Shown here: positions 1 to 8,421 of the stretch, piece by piece
Numbering within the stretch: the stretch's first letter is position 1
Layout of the letters: every line of letters starts with the position of its first letter
Assembly: GCA_022839745.1 (NCBI GenBank)
Contig: JALHJB010000006.1
Coordinates: 1 to 64,000 of the forward strand
Origin: Actinomycetes bacterium
GTDB taxonomy: Bacteria; Actinomycetota; Coriobacteriia; Anaerosomatales; Anaerosomataceae
Direction: 5' to 3'
DNA length: 64,000 nt
The notes under the pieces: model-generated
What the model was told of the DNA's origin: nothing
Seen by the model: only the letters and a program-made list of their open reading frames with translations
Databases searched by the model: none
Made by a program: the position numbers and the translations under genes

Positions 1-483
1 GCACCAGAGCATCCGCTTCAGCCCGGCCGAGGCGACCACCGATTGAACGTCACCAACATCGGGGCGCAGGAACACGTGATGCGCCGTCATCTCAGTAGAC
101 CCCGAGCCGAACGCCTCGAGCGTGAGCGCGACTTTCTGAGAGATGTCGGCGGGACGCGACTGGTTCTTCAGGAGGTAGTCGGTAGCACCGAGCGCGACGG
201 CTTGCTCGATCGTCGACTCCTCGCCAAGGTTGGTGAGCACGACAACGGGGACCTTGTGAGTACGTGGATCGGCTTTGACGGCTTCGATCACCTGCAGGCC
301 GCCCATTCGCGGCATGATCAAGTCGAGGAGTATCAGGTCCACGGGCTGGTCGCGTAGCACGTTCAGGGCAGCGAGGCCGTCGGCGGCCTCGAAGACCTGG
401 TAGCCGTCCTGGGTGAGGCGGTCACGATACATCCGTCTCAGCAGATCCGTGTCCTCCACAACGAGCACGCGCTCTCCAGCCAC
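1..483 (-). CDS. Response regulator receiver protein (3' end cut by window)
   Basis: The product is a CheY-like receiver domain that would accept phosphate from a histidine kinase. From a GTG at 483, preceded by a strong AGGGGAGG ribosome site, the frame is open to base 1, giving 161 residues with no stop. Receiver landmarks are visible: an acidic pair E10/D11 in VLVVEDTD, the phospho-acceptor D54 in ILLDLIMP, a conserved Thr in VVVLTNL and a Lys in the LLKNQ turn near residue 106. The sequence continues about 40 residues past a normal receiver, so a short tail or an output domain lies outside the window. It sits 26 bp after the sigma-factor gene, and the two could be cotranscribed. Its kinase partner is not in view. 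The frame has no stop inside the window, so its end is unknown. Confidence 0.85.
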   Translation of the reverse strand, partial: MAGERVLVVEDTDLLRRMYRDRLTQDGYQVFEAADGLAALNVLRDQPVDLILLDLIMPRMGGLQVIEAVKADPRTHKVPVVVLTNLGEESTIEQAVALGATDYLLKNQSRPADISQKVALTLEAFGSGSTEMTAHHVFLRPDVGDVQSVVASAGLKRMLWC

Positions 484-509
484 AGCTGCCTCCCCTTGCC
501 GGCCGCACG

Positions 510-1301
510 TCAGGCTACGGGGAGAAACCCCTGTGCCGCGTGCAGTCGTGCCCTGAGTCTGAGTACGGCCTTAGTATGCATCTGGCTCACGCGGGATTCT
601 GTGACGCCCAACACGGCGCCGATCTCCTTCAGCGTGAGCCCCTCGTAGTAGTAGAGTGCGATCACGCTCTTCTCGCGTTCCGGAAGCCGCTCGATCGCAG
701 CTGCCAGGATCTCTTTGATCTCCGAGGTCTCGAAGAGACGGACCGGGTCCTCCGCGCGGTCGTCGGCGATAGAGCCGAGGGGGTCCGTGCGCTCCTCGTG
801 ATCGGCGCCAGGCGACCAGATCTCCTCGAACGAGATGACCGTCGTGTACGACAGCCGGGTGAGGATCGCCTGCAGCTCGCGAAGCGTGATGCCCATCTCC
901 TCGGCGATCTCGGCATCCGTGGGGACACGCTTGAGGCGGTTCTCAAGTTCGATGTATGCGGCCTCGAACTCACGGGCACGAGCACGGACGGAACGTGGGA
1001 CCCAGTCCATGGCCCGCAGTTCATCGATGATCGCGCCCTTGATACGGGCGATCGCGTAGGTCTCGAACTTGATGCCGCGGTCGGGGTCGAACTTGTCGAT
1101 CGCGTCGATCAGCCCGAAGATGCCGTAAGAGACCAGGTCGGCCGTGTCGACCGTCTGAGGGAGACCCGATGAGAGTCTGCCGGCAACGTACTTCACAAGG
1201 GGGGAATAGGCGACGATCAGGCGGTCACGCGCCCGGATATCGTGCTCGTCTTTGAATGAGACCCACGCGCCGGCAAGCTCCGCCTTGGGATCGGCTCTCA
1301 T
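510..1301 (-). CDS. whiG: RNA polymerase sigma factor, FliA/WhiG family
   Basis: A 263-residue sigma-70-family factor of the FliA/WhiG (sigma-28) type, which directs RNA polymerase to an alternative promoter class. Region 2 is clear (SPLVKYVAGRL, DLVSYGIFGLIDAID, KFETYAIARIKGAIIDEL). It is followed by region 3 (PTDAEIAEEMGI) and a C-terminal region 4 helix-turn-helix (LTLKEIGAVLGVTESRVSQM). There is no region 1.1, as expected for the group. An ATG at 1301 with GGAGG upstream gives the normal family length; a longer reading would only add non-homologous residues translated from the xer gene end. The start is 16 bp past the xer stop, so it is probably cotranscribed with trmFO and xer. Whether it controls motility (FliA) or development-like genes (WhiG) cannot be told here, so the symbol is provisional. 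Confidence 0.88.
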   Translation of the reverse strand: MRADPKAELAGAWVSFKDEHDIRARDRLIVAYSPLVKYVAGRLSSGLPQTVDTADLVSYGIFGLIDAIDKFDPDRGIKFETYAIARIKGAIIDELRAMDWVPRSVRARAREFEAAYIELENRLKRVPTDAEIAEEMGITLRELQAILTRLSYTTVISFEEIWSPGADHEERTDPLGSIADDRAEDPVRLFETSEIKEILAAAIERLPEREKSVIALYYYEGLTLKEIGAVLGVTESRVSQMHTKAVLRLRARLHAAQGFLPVA

Positions 1302-1317
1302 ACGGTGTGGACCTCCG

Positions 1318-2220
1318 TCAGGCCCGAGGATGTGCCCCTTTGTGCACCTCACGGAGGTGCCTCGTGCTGACGTGAGTATAAATCTGGGTGGTGGACAGCG
1401 CAACGTGACCGAGAAGCTCCTGGACGGTTCGCAGGTCGGCGCCACCCTCCAGCAGGTGCGTGGCGAAGGAGTGCCTGAGGTCGTGAGGCGTCATCTGTAC
1501 GGCGTGCTCGAGCTCCCCGAGATACCGGTCCAGCATGCGACGCACTCCCCCGGACGAAAGCCGCGTTCCGAGACGATTGAGGAACAGTGCGCCGTCGGCT
1601 GCTCCTTTGTCGAGCGCCGGTCGTCCCGACCTGAGGTACTCGCGCACCCGGTCGACCGCGAGCGCGTGTATCGGCACGATACGCTCCCGGGCCCCCTTGC
1701 CCATCACCCGCACCGTGGCGGAAGCGAGATCGATGTCACCGAGGCTGAGCCCGGTGAGCTCAGACACGCGGATCCCGCTCGCATACAAGAGCTCGAGGAT
1801 CGCCGCGTCCCGCAGACCCGACGCTGAGCTCCGATCGGGCAGAGCCAGCAGGCTATCGATGAGCGATTCGGCGGCCACAGCAGGCAAGCGCTTGGGCACC
1901 TTTGGTGTTGACAGGATAGCTGCGGGACTTGCCGACAGCATGCCTCGGCGTACCAGGTACCGGTACAGCCCCCGGACCGCGGCAAGTCGACGGGCGATCG
2001 TGCGCTTGGAGTACCGCGCGCGGTCGAGCTCGGCCAAGTATCGCCGCAAGATGCGGTGGTCGGCATCGAGCAGGTGGACCTGTTCGCGGGCGGCCCAGTC
2101 GCAGAGACCAGCGAGGTCTGACGCATAGGCGGTCACCGTCCGCGGTGAAAGATTGCGCTCCACGCGGAGGTGCTGCAGGTATGCGTCGGCCAGCGCTTCG
2201 TTACCCGGTCGATCGGCCAT
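1318..2220 (-). CDS. xerC: Tyrosine recombinase XerC/XerD
   Basis: A 300-residue site-specific tyrosine recombinase that resolves chromosome dimers at dif sites. The N-terminal SAM-like DNA-binding domain spans about residues 8-95 and the catalytic domain 108-295. All six catalytic residues are present: R151 (GIRVSEL), K175 (MGKGARER), H247 and R250 (HDLRHSF), H272 (LLGHVAL) and nucleophile Y281 (TQIYTHV). An ATG at 2220 overlaps the trmFO stop by 20 bp, so the two are translationally linked. This trmFO-xer order matches the gid-codV order of Firmicutes. Single-recombinase organisms make the XerC/XerD label uncertain. The start 43 codons upstream is rejected because it adds low-complexity sequence. 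Confidence 0.93.
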   Translation of the reverse strand: MADRPGNEALADAYLQHLRVERNLSPRTVTAYASDLAGLCDWAAREQVHLLDADHRILRRYLAELDRARYSKRTIARRLAAVRGLYRYLVRRGMLSASPAAILSTPKVPKRLPAVAAESLIDSLLALPDRSSASGLRDAAILELLYASGIRVSELTGLSLGDIDLASATVRVMGKGARERIVPIHALAVDRVREYLRSGRPALDKGAADGALFLNRLGTRLSSGGVRRMLDRYLGELEHAVQMTPHDLRHSFATHLLEGGADLRTVQELLGHVALSTTQIYTHVSTRHLREVHKGAHPRA

Positions 2221-3595
2221 AGCGCTTCTCCCCTGCCGGCGGCGTTGCTGGCGGACGCAGCCGACTGCGTGCCCCCGCCGTGAACAGATCGGATCGCGTG
2301 CACAGGTACGTGGCCATGTCTGCACGCGCGCGCTGCGAGTACGCTTCATAGCGCGCTCGCTTGCCGCGGACGCGTTCAGCCAGCGGTGGGACGAGCCCGA
2401 AGTTCACATGCATGGGCTGGTAGCCGGTCGTGCCCGGATCGGTGGCATACGCGACGAGCGAGCCGAGAGCCGTGGTCGGCGGTAGCTGGAGTGGCGCGAG
2501 CCCCTCGCGGGCAGCATGGACGCCCAGGGCCGCCAGCAGCCCCGTGGCGATCGCCTCAAGGTAGCCCTCGGTACCGGACAGCTGCCCTGCGATCCTGATC
2601 CGGGGGTGGTCACGCAAGGAGAGGTCGGGTGCGAGGAGTCGCGGAGCATCGATGAAGGTGTTGCGGTGCATGACCCCGTACCGGAGGAACGTCGCGTCTT
2701 CAAGACCGGGGATCATGCGGAACACGCGGTCTTGCGCACCAAAGGTCAGGTTGGTCTGGAAGCCCACCAGGTTGTATGCGGTCCTCTCGCGGTTCTCCGC
2801 ACGCAGTTGCACCACCGCCCATGGTCGCTCGCCGGTGCGTGGGTCGGTCAATCCGACGGGCTTGAGCGCTCCGTACCGCAACGCGTCGAGACCGGTGCGG
2901 GCGACTTCCTCGGCAGGCTGACATGCCTGGAACAGGTCACGTCTCTCGAAATCGCGCAGCGTCACCCGCTCGGCGCCGACCAGCTCGGCGATGAACGATT
3001 CATATCGCTCCCGGTCCATTGGGCAGTTGAGGTAATCGGCGCCTTGGCCCTTCTCCCATCGCGACGCGGGAAACACGACGTCGTGATCGATCGTGTCAGC
3101 GTCGACGATGGGCGCTGCCGCGTCGAAGAACGCGAGATGCTGCGAGCCGGTGAGTTGCGTGAGGGCGCGCGTGAGGGGCTCGCTTGCGAGCGGGCCGGCG
3201 GCAACGATCACGTCGCCGTCGGGGAGCGTGGTCGCCTCCTCGATGACCACATCGATCAGTGGATGCGCGCTGACCGTCTGGGTGACCGTGCTGGAGAACA
3301 AAGCACGATCAACCGCGAGCGCGCTACCGGCAGGCACGGCTGAGCGCCGTGCGATATCAAGCAGGAGCGACCCGAGCGCATCGAGCTCCTCCTTGAGAAG
3401 CCCTGTGGCGGAGTAAGCGTCGGTGCTCTTGAACGAGTTGGAGCAGACGAGCTCCGCGAACATGTCGGTATGATGCGCGGGCCCGCGTTGTGCTGGCCGC
3501 ATTTCCACCAGGCGCACGGGTACGCCACGGACCGCCAACTGCCAGGCGGCTTCGCTTCCGGCAAGACCGGCACCTATGATCGTGACCGGATCCAC
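2201..3595 (-). CDS. trmFO: TrmFO, folate/FAD-dependent tRNA m5U54 methyltransferase
   Basis: Methylates U54 in the T-loop of tRNA using methylenetetrahydrofolate and FADH2, instead of the SAM-dependent TrmA. The 464-residue protein is of normal family length. It begins with a GTG at 3595 after AAAGGAG, and an N-terminal dinucleotide-binding GAGLAG (8-13) follows at once. The two functionally important cysteines are present: C51 in LVCSNSF and C225 in FQACQP. The downstream xer gene overlaps its last 20 bases. TrmFO is common in Firmicutes and scattered elsewhere, and is not typical of most Actinobacteria, so it is a useful lineage marker. In Bacillus topA lies directly upstream of this gene; here the slot between dprA and trmFO holds only 57 bp. 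Confidence 0.95.
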   Translation of the reverse strand: MDPVTIIGAGLAGSEAAWQLAVRGVPVRLVEMRPAQRGPAHHTDMFAELVCSNSFKSTDAYSATGLLKEELDALGSLLLDIARRSAVPAGSALAVDRALFSSTVTQTVSAHPLIDVVIEEATTLPDGDVIVAAGPLASEPLTRALTQLTGSQHLAFFDAAAPIVDADTIDHDVVFPASRWEKGQGADYLNCPMDRERYESFIAELVGAERVTLRDFERRDLFQACQPAEEVARTGLDALRYGALKPVGLTDPRTGERPWAVVQLRAENRERTAYNLVGFQTNLTFGAQDRVFRMIPGLEDATFLRYGVMHRNTFIDAPRLLAPDLSLRDHPRIRIAGQLSGTEGYLEAIATGLLAALGVHAAREGLAPLQLPPTTALGSLVAYATDPGTTGYQPMHVNFGLVPPLAERVRGKRARYEAYSQRARADMATYLCTRSDLFTAGARSRLRPPATPPAGEKRYGRSTG

Positions 3596-3652
3596 CGGCG
3601 TGCTCCTTTGGTCGGGATGGATCCATTGTACGGCACCCCGGTGCCCGCAAGC

Positions 3653-4501
3653 TCACCCCACTCCATACCGTCCGTCAGGGTACCTGACGATCGCTCCGCT
3701 GGCTTCGAGCCTGCCGAGGGTGCGTGCCGCCGACACGATGTCGATGCCCAGCGCACGCGCGAGATCATCCGGGCGCTGTGGATCGGCGGCGAGCGCGCGC
3801 GCTACGCTGTCGCACTCGATCTGGACCGAGGAGTGGATGGCCCGCGTGCCCGACATGCCGAGTGCGTTTGCGAGTTCGCTCACATCGGTGACCGGTACCG
3901 CGCCCTGCGACATCAGGCGGTTCGAACCGCGGGACTCGGGTGAGAAGATCGATCCGGGGACGACGAACACATCGCGTCCCGCGTCGAGAGCGGCGTCGGC
4001 GGTGCTGAACGTGCCACTGGGCAGCCCCGCTTCGACCACCAGCAACGCGCGTGAGAGACCCGCGATGATGCGATTGCGGCGTACGAAGGCCCACCGGGCA
4101 GGCGGTGTGCCGAACGGGAGCTCGGAGAGCACGGCCGTGTGCTGACGCATGTGCGCCAAGATGCCTGCGGACCGCCGCGGGTAATCCACATCGGCGCCGC
4201 ATCCCAGCACCGCGATGGTCGTGCCTCCGGCATCGATCGCCGCACGATGCGCCTCTCCGTCACATCCGATGGCGGCGCCCGAGATCACCGCCAGCTCCAC
4301 CCCAGCAGCCCACGAGGCGAAGAGCCTGGTCGCGCGCAGGCCGTACGGTGTGGCCTTTCGAGCGCCGACGATCGCGAGTCCAGGTGCAAGCAGGCTCGGG
4401 TCGCCGACGCCGTAGAGACGCTTGGGAGGATCGGGTGTGTCCGCGAGCTGCGGCGGATATCCCGGCTGATCGAGCTCCAGGACGAACGTGCGGGCGCTCA
4501 T
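3653..4501 (-). CDS. dprA: DNA processing protein DprA
   Basis: DprA binds incoming single-stranded DNA during transformation and loads RecA. The 282-residue protein has the Rossmann-like core (IVGARKATPYG near 45-55, SGAAIGCDGEAH near 74-85, VLGCGADVDYP, RRNRIIAGLS, VVEAGLPSGT) and a C-terminal winged-helix tail (DDLARALGIDIVSAARTLGRLE). The usual GIDG loop reads GCDG. The ATG at 4501 overlaps the stop of the comM-like gene in an ATGA, so translation is coupled. The comM-dprA pair suggests competence functions or their relics; no com pilus genes are in the window. Confidence 0.93.
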   Translation of the reverse strand: MSARTFVLELDQPGYPPQLADTPDPPKRLYGVGDPSLLAPGLAIVGARKATPYGLRATRLFASWAAGVELAVISGAAIGCDGEAHRAAIDAGGTTIAVLGCGADVDYPRRSAGILAHMRQHTAVLSELPFGTPPARWAFVRRNRIIAGLSRALLVVEAGLPSGTFSTADAALDAGRDVFVVPGSIFSPESRGSNRLMSQGAVPVTDVSELANALGMSGTRAIHSSVQIECDSVARALAADPQRPDDLARALGIDIVSAARTLGRLEASGAIVRYPDGRYGVG

Positions 4502-5961
4502 GAGGGTTCCCAGGAACGGTATGCGAGCGCTTCAGCGACGTGCACGTCCTGGATGCTGGTGGATCGCTCCAGGTCTGCGAGCGTGCGTGCCACCCTGAGC
4601 AGTCTGGTGACCGCGCGTCCGGACATCCGGGCGGTACGGGCGGCCCCCTCGAGTTGGACGCGTGCGGTGCGCGTGAGCGTGCCGCGCAGTCCCTGTGGCC
4701 GGCCGGCTGCCGCAAAGGAGAGCGCGCCGGATACGATCGATCGGGCCTCGTCGGTGGTAGGGCCTTGGCGCGGGCTATCGGACAGCAGCAGCTCAGGGTC
4801 GATGCGATCGACACGTATCGTCATGTCCATGCGGTCGAACAGCGGACCGCCGATGCGCGACTGGTAGCGTGTCACGGCACCCGACGCGCACGTGCACACA
4901 CGCTGCGGGTCGCCCGCGTAGCCACAGGGGCACGGATTCATAGCCGAGACGAGGGTGACACGCCCCGGATAGCGCACAGCGCCGTGTGCGCGAACAAGCG
5001 TGACGACCCCCTCTTCGACGGGCTGCCGCAGGGCCTGAAGCGCGGCGGGAGGGAACTCGGGGAGCTCGTCGAGGAACAGGACACCGTTGTGCGCCAGGCT
5101 GATCTCGCCAGGCCTCGGTGGTGTTCCTCCGCCTACGAGCCCTGCGACGGTGCTCGAATGGTGCGGCGCGCGGAACGGGCGTCGCCCCTCGATGCACGGA
5201 CGGGGATCAAGTCCGGCGACCGAGTGGATCAGGGCCGACTCAAGCCGTTCTCTCTCGTTCAGTGGAGGAAGGAGGCCAGCGAGTGCTCTGGCAAGCAACG
5301 TCTTCCCGGATCCGGGCGGCCCGGTGAGCAGCACGTGGTGGCCGCCCGCGGCAGCGACGATGAGACATCGCTTCGCGATGTCGTGCCCGGCGATGTCCTC
5401 GAGCCTGACCTGCGGATCACACGCCTGAGGGACCTCCGCTTCGGTGGTGGCAGACACAGCCGGGAGTCCTTGCCGGAGCGCCGCCAGATGTTGGAGACCG
5501 CGGAAGCTGAGCCCCGGGACAGCCGACACGACATCGTGGGCGTCTGCTGGCCCGAGTAGCGCATCTCCCCGGGTGACCGCCCCGATCGCGTGCGCGAGCA
5601 TCCCCGGCACCTCCCGCACGGTGGCATCAAGTCCGAGCTCTCCGACCGCGGCAACGTTATCGAACGCGCGGGCGGGAAGCTGTCCGGTGGCACAGAGCAC
5701 CGCGAGCGCTATCGGCAGATCGAATCCGGTGCCGTGCTTGCGAAGCGGCGCCGGGGCGAGGTTCACGATCACGCGCGAGTTTGGGAATTCATACCCCGAG
5801 GTGCGGAGGGCGGCTCTGACTCGGTCGCGCGCCTCCTGCACCGCGACATCGGGAAGTCCGACGATGCCGAAGACCGGGAGTCCGGGTGAGACGTCGGCCT
5901 GTACTTCGACGCGCACAGCGTCTACTCCGTGCAGCGTTGCTGTGGTGACGGCTGCCTGCAT
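4498..5961 (-). CDS. comM: YifB/ComM family Mg-chelatase-like AAA+ ATPase
   Basis: A 487-residue AAA+ protein of the ComM/YifB family; characterised ComM is a branch-migration helicase that helps integrate transforming DNA. The N-terminal ChlI-like S5 fold covers about 1-165. The AAA+ core has Walker A GPPGSGKT (214-221) and Walker B GVLFLDELPEF near 295, followed by a Cys pattern CPCG...CTC typical of the family and a C-terminal lid domain. The ATG at 5961 begins MQAAVTTATL, the usual family N-terminus; a longer reading only translates yraN out of frame. It starts 5 bp after the yraN stop and ends overlapping dprA. Confidence 0.92.
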   Translation of the reverse strand: MQAAVTTATLHGVDAVRVEVQADVSPGLPVFGIVGLPDVAVQEARDRVRAALRTSGYEFPNSRVIVNLAPAPLRKHGTGFDLPIALAVLCATGQLPARAFDNVAAVGELGLDATVREVPGMLAHAIGAVTRGDALLGPADAHDVVSAVPGLSFRGLQHLAALRQGLPAVSATTEAEVPQACDPQVRLEDIAGHDIAKRCLIVAAAGGHHVLLTGPPGSGKTLLARALAGLLPPLNERERLESALIHSVAGLDPRPCIEGRRPFRAPHHSSTVAGLVGGGTPPRPGEISLAHNGVLFLDELPEFPPAALQALRQPVEEGVVTLVRAHGAVRYPGRVTLVSAMNPCPCGYAGDPQRVCTCASGAVTRYQSRIGGPLFDRMDMTIRVDRIDPELLLSDSPRQGPTTDEARSIVSGALSFAAAGRPQGLRGTLTRTARVQLEGAARTARMSGRAVTRLLRVARTLADLERSTSIQDVHVAEALAYRSWEPS

Positions 5962-5966
5962 GATGA

Positions 5967-6329
5967 TCAGGAGCCGATGAATGCGCCGCGGTGGTGCCGG
6001 AGCAACGCGCGGTCGTCGTTGAGGACGAGGATCGAGACGACGTCGAACCGCAACCGGACGTCCTGGCTCCCCGCTGCCGCCAGGTACGCCTCGGCGAGGC
6101 GGACGAGTCGGCGCTGCTTGGCCGGAGAGACGGCCTCTTCGGGCTGACCGGCACTGGTCGACGCCCTCGTCTTGACCTCGCAGATGACAAGTTCGTTTCC
6201 GTCGAGTGCGACGATGTCGATCTCGCCGCGGTCGTGCCGCCAGTTGCGATCGACGATCGTCATCCCCTGGCGTTCGAGGTACGCCGCTGCGGCTTCCTCT
6301 CCCCTGTGGCCGATATCGGTGGCTGTCAT
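5967..6329 (-). CDS. yraN: YraN family (UPF0102) putative endonuclease
   Basis: A 120-residue member of the UPF0102 family with a predicted restriction-endonuclease-like fold. The likely metal-binding residues are seen in GEIDIVALDG and ICEVKTR, with the N-terminal GEEAAAAYLERQG helix that typifies the family. AAAGGAG precedes the ATG at 6329. It sits between rnhB and comM as in many bacteria. No reaction has been firmly assigned to the family, so the nuclease call rests on fold and motif only. Confidence 0.88.
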   Translation of the reverse strand: MTATDIGHRGEEAAAAYLERQGMTIVDRNWRHDRGEIDIVALDGNELVICEVKTRASTSAGQPEEAVSPAKQRRLVRLAEAYLAAAGSQDVRLRFDVVSILVLNDDRALLRHHRGAFIGS

Positions 6330-6434
6330 GGGTGGCTCCTTTCGTCACACGGAGCGTCCCATGCGATGCCTAACGAGACCCCACCGAAGTCCTACCAGGA
6401 AGTCAGCGCAGACGGACCTCGCCCGGCGAAGCGA

Positions 6435-7217
6435 CTAGAACAGTGGTTCAGTCGCGCATGGCGAGAACGACAAGCGGTGCACCGGGGATGGCCCGTGCCT
6501 GCGGATGGCCTCGAGGTGGTCGGCGCTGCCGTACCCCTTGTTGCTCGCAAGCCCGTATCCGGGGTACCGCTCGTCCAGCTCCACCATCAAGAGGTCACGG
6601 GCGACCTTGGCTACGATCGATGCGGCGCTGATCGCCCGAACGGTGGCATCTCCTGCCACCACTGCCGTGGTTGGGAATCCGAGGCGGACCGGCAGTCCGT
6701 CCACAAGCACATGGTCGGGCGGTGTGCCGAGACCGGCAAGCGCCTGGAGCATCGCGTGGCGAGTGGCCTCGGCGATACCCAGAGCGTCGATCGAACCGGG
6801 GTCCACATGTGCGACCGACACGTCGCGGGCGACGCGCCGGATCTCGACATCAAGTCGTGTTCTGGTCAGCGGCGACAGCTTCTTGGAGTCGTTCAGGCCC
6901 GGGATGCCGGCGTCTCGTTCGAAGACGCATGCACATGCAGTGACCGGCCCGGCAAGGGCACCGCGGCCGACCTCATCGACTCCCGCCACAACGACCGCTC
7001 CGGCGTCGAGCAGTGCACATTCCCGCGCCGCGAGGGCGCGCAGACGCTGACGCTCGGTCGCCTCGGCCGCAAGCCTCCTGCCGGCGCGCTCTATGGCGCG
7101 CTGCACACCCACGCGAGCATCGCCACGCAGACGATCGCGCAACTCGGCGAACCCGGACTCGTCGACCGAGCCGAGCAGCGCAGTGATCTCGGAGAGTGAT
7201 CGCGTGTGCATGGACAT
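6435..7217 (-). CDS. rnhB: Ribonuclease HII
   Basis: Cleaves RNA in RNA-DNA hybrids and removes single ribonucleotides from DNA. The catalytic domain covers about 75-250, with the acidic active site D81-E82 (AGVDEVGRG) and D173 (VLVDGL), the SKKL substrate loop near 111-114 and an Asp in the later SIVAKVARD segment. An N-terminal extension of roughly 75 residues (two short helical repeats) precedes the catalytic domain, as in some Gram-positive RnhB proteins. The ATG at 7217 has no convincing ribosome site; an in-frame ATG lies two codons in. A terminator separates it from rplS, so it may rely on readthrough or its own promoter. Confidence 0.92.
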   Translation of the reverse strand: MSMHTRSLSEITALLGSVDESGFAELRDRLRGDARVGVQRAIERAGRRLAAEATERQRLRALAARECALLDAGAVVVAGVDEVGRGALAGPVTACACVFERDAGIPGLNDSKKLSPLTRTRLDVEIRRVARDVSVAHVDPGSIDALGIAEATRHAMLQALAGLGTPPDHVLVDGLPVRLGFPTTAVVAGDATVRAISAASIVAKVARDLLMVELDERYPGYGLASNKGYGSADHLEAIRRHGPSPVHRLSFSPCATEPLF

Positions 7218-7235
7218 AGTGTAGCCCCAAACAAG

Positions 7236-7266
7236 AAGAGGTCCCGGTGGATACCGGGACCTCAGT
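7236..7266 (-). terminator. Rho-independent terminator after rplS
   Basis: A perfect 10-bp stem (GAGGTCCCGG / CCGGGACCTC, 7238-7263) with a 6-base loop is followed on the minus strand by TTCTTGTTT. It lies 21 bp past the rplS stop and just before rnhB, so it would end or attenuate the rplS transcript. Confidence 0.8.
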
Positions 7267-7283
7267 CACGTGGCACAGCCAGA

Positions 7284-7628
7284 CTAGTGGCGCAGCTCCT
7301 TGACGCGAGCCGCCTTGCCGACCTTGTCGCGGAGGTAGTACAGCTTGGAGCGACGCACCTTGCCGCGCGATACGACCTCAAGGCCGACGATCTTCGGCGA
7401 GTGCACAGGGAATGTGCGCTCAACGCCGACCGCGAAGGACAGCTTGCGCACCGTGAAGGTCTCACGGTTGCCCGCGCCGTGGCGGCGGATGACGATACCC
7501 TGGAAGGGCTGGACACGCTCGCGGGTGCCCTCGACGACCTTGTACATAACCTTGACGGTGTCACCGACCCCGAACTCAGGCAGGTCGTCACGCAGCTGCT
7601 GCTGCTCGATAGCGCGGATCTTGTCCAT
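7284..7628 (-). CDS. rplS: 50S ribosomal protein L19
   Basis: The 114-residue large-subunit protein L19, located near the 30S-50S interface. The match is full length, with FGVGDTVKVMYKVVEG, RVQPFQGIVI, FTVRKLSFAVGVERTFP, the C-terminal RGKVRRSKLYYLR and the usual basic end. It follows trmD/lepB1 in the ancestral rpsP-rimM-trmD-rplS order, although lepB1 now lies between trmD and rplS. It has its own promoter in the 163-bp upstream gap and its own terminator, so it is probably expressed as a single unit in addition to readthrough. Confidence 0.97.
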   Translation of the reverse strand: MDKIRAIEQQQLRDDLPEFGVGDTVKVMYKVVEGTRERVQPFQGIVIRRHGAGNRETFTVRKLSFAVGVERTFPVHSPKIVGLEVVSRGKVRRSKLYYLRDKVGKAARVKELRH

Positions 7629-7689
7629 GAGACACGTTCCTGTTCAGTCTGTGGTGTGTTCTACCGGGTGCCCCGAGGCACGAGTGCAC

Positions 7690-7718
7690 AGTATAACCAA
7701 GCCTTCGGGCTGAGGCAA
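7690..7718 (-). promoter_or_regulatory. Putative sigma-A promoter of rplS
   Basis: On the minus strand TTGCCT (7713-7718) and TATACT (7690-7695) are separated by exactly 17 bp, about 60 bp before the rplS ATG. The spacer holds a small inverted repeat AGCC-CGAA-GGCT. Prediction from consensus only. Confidence 0.6.
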
Positions 7719-7791
7719 CGATACCGGGGAAGAGCCATCGGGCGGGCGCATCATAGCACAGGCACACGGCTGTGTGTTGAGGTGCGATCCC

Positions 7792-8421
7792 CTACTCCAT
7801 CGTGCCGATGCGGTCGATCGGCCAGAACCGGAAGATGGCCCTGCCCTTGACCTCCGAGAGCGGGACCGCACCGAACACGCGTGAATCCGCGCTGTTGGTG
7901 CGGTAGTCGCCCATGAGCCAGACCGACCCCTCGGGGATGTGGTACGGCATCTCAAGCGTCATCGGCTCGGTGGGCAGGCCGTGCGTGTACGGCTCGTCGA
8001 GGACCTCGCCGTCGATGAGCACCTTGCCGTCAAGTATGTCGACCGTCTCGCCACCCAGCCCCACGACGCGCTTGATGAGCGTGTCGACCGATCCCGTGGG
8101 GTCATCGAGCACGACGATGTCGCCACGCTTCGGCTCGGTGAAGTGGTAGATGAACTTGTTGGCGATGACCCTGTCCTGCAGCTCGATGGTGGGGATCATC
8201 GAGCCGCTCGGTATCACGTACGGCTGCACTACCCAGGTCCGTATCGCGGCGGCCAACGCGAAGGCGAGTGCGACCATGAGCAGCAGCTCGGCGAACCAGC
8301 GTACGAATGATATCGGCTTGTCCTCATCGTGCTGTGGGCCGGAGGACACGGCCGCATGGTCCGACTCAGGCAGATCGACGTTGCTCCGATCCAGCGGCTC
8401 GATGTGTTCTACGTCAGTCAC
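7792..8421 (-). CDS. lepB: Signal peptidase I (first copy)
   Basis: A membrane serine protease that removes signal peptides after Sec export. The 209-residue protein has an acidic cytoplasmic N-terminus of about 38 residues, one membrane segment (about 43-65), and the catalytic dyad S74 (PSGSM) and K117 (LIKRVVGLGGE). The C-terminal GDYRTNSADSRVFG box is intact. The GTG at 8421 overlaps the trmD stop by 8 bp. A second signal peptidase lies at 11780-12319, so the SRP cluster is flanked by two; they may differ in substrate range. Confidence 0.95.
   Translation of the reverse strand: MTDVEHIEPLDRSNVDLPESDHAAVSSGPQHDEDKPISFVRWFAELLLMVALAFALAAAIRTWVVQPYVIPSGSMIPTIELQDRVIANKFIYHFTEPKRGDIVVLDDPTGSVDTLIKRVVGLGGETVDILDGKVLIDGEVLDEPYTHGLPTEPMTLEMPYHIPEGSVWLMGDYRTNSADSRVFGAVPLSEVKGRAIFRFWPIDRIGTME

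Noticed and set aside
7748..7765. TATGAT as a promoter for rplS
   Set aside because: No -35 at a usable distance; the TTGCCT-17-TATACT site nearer the gene is better.
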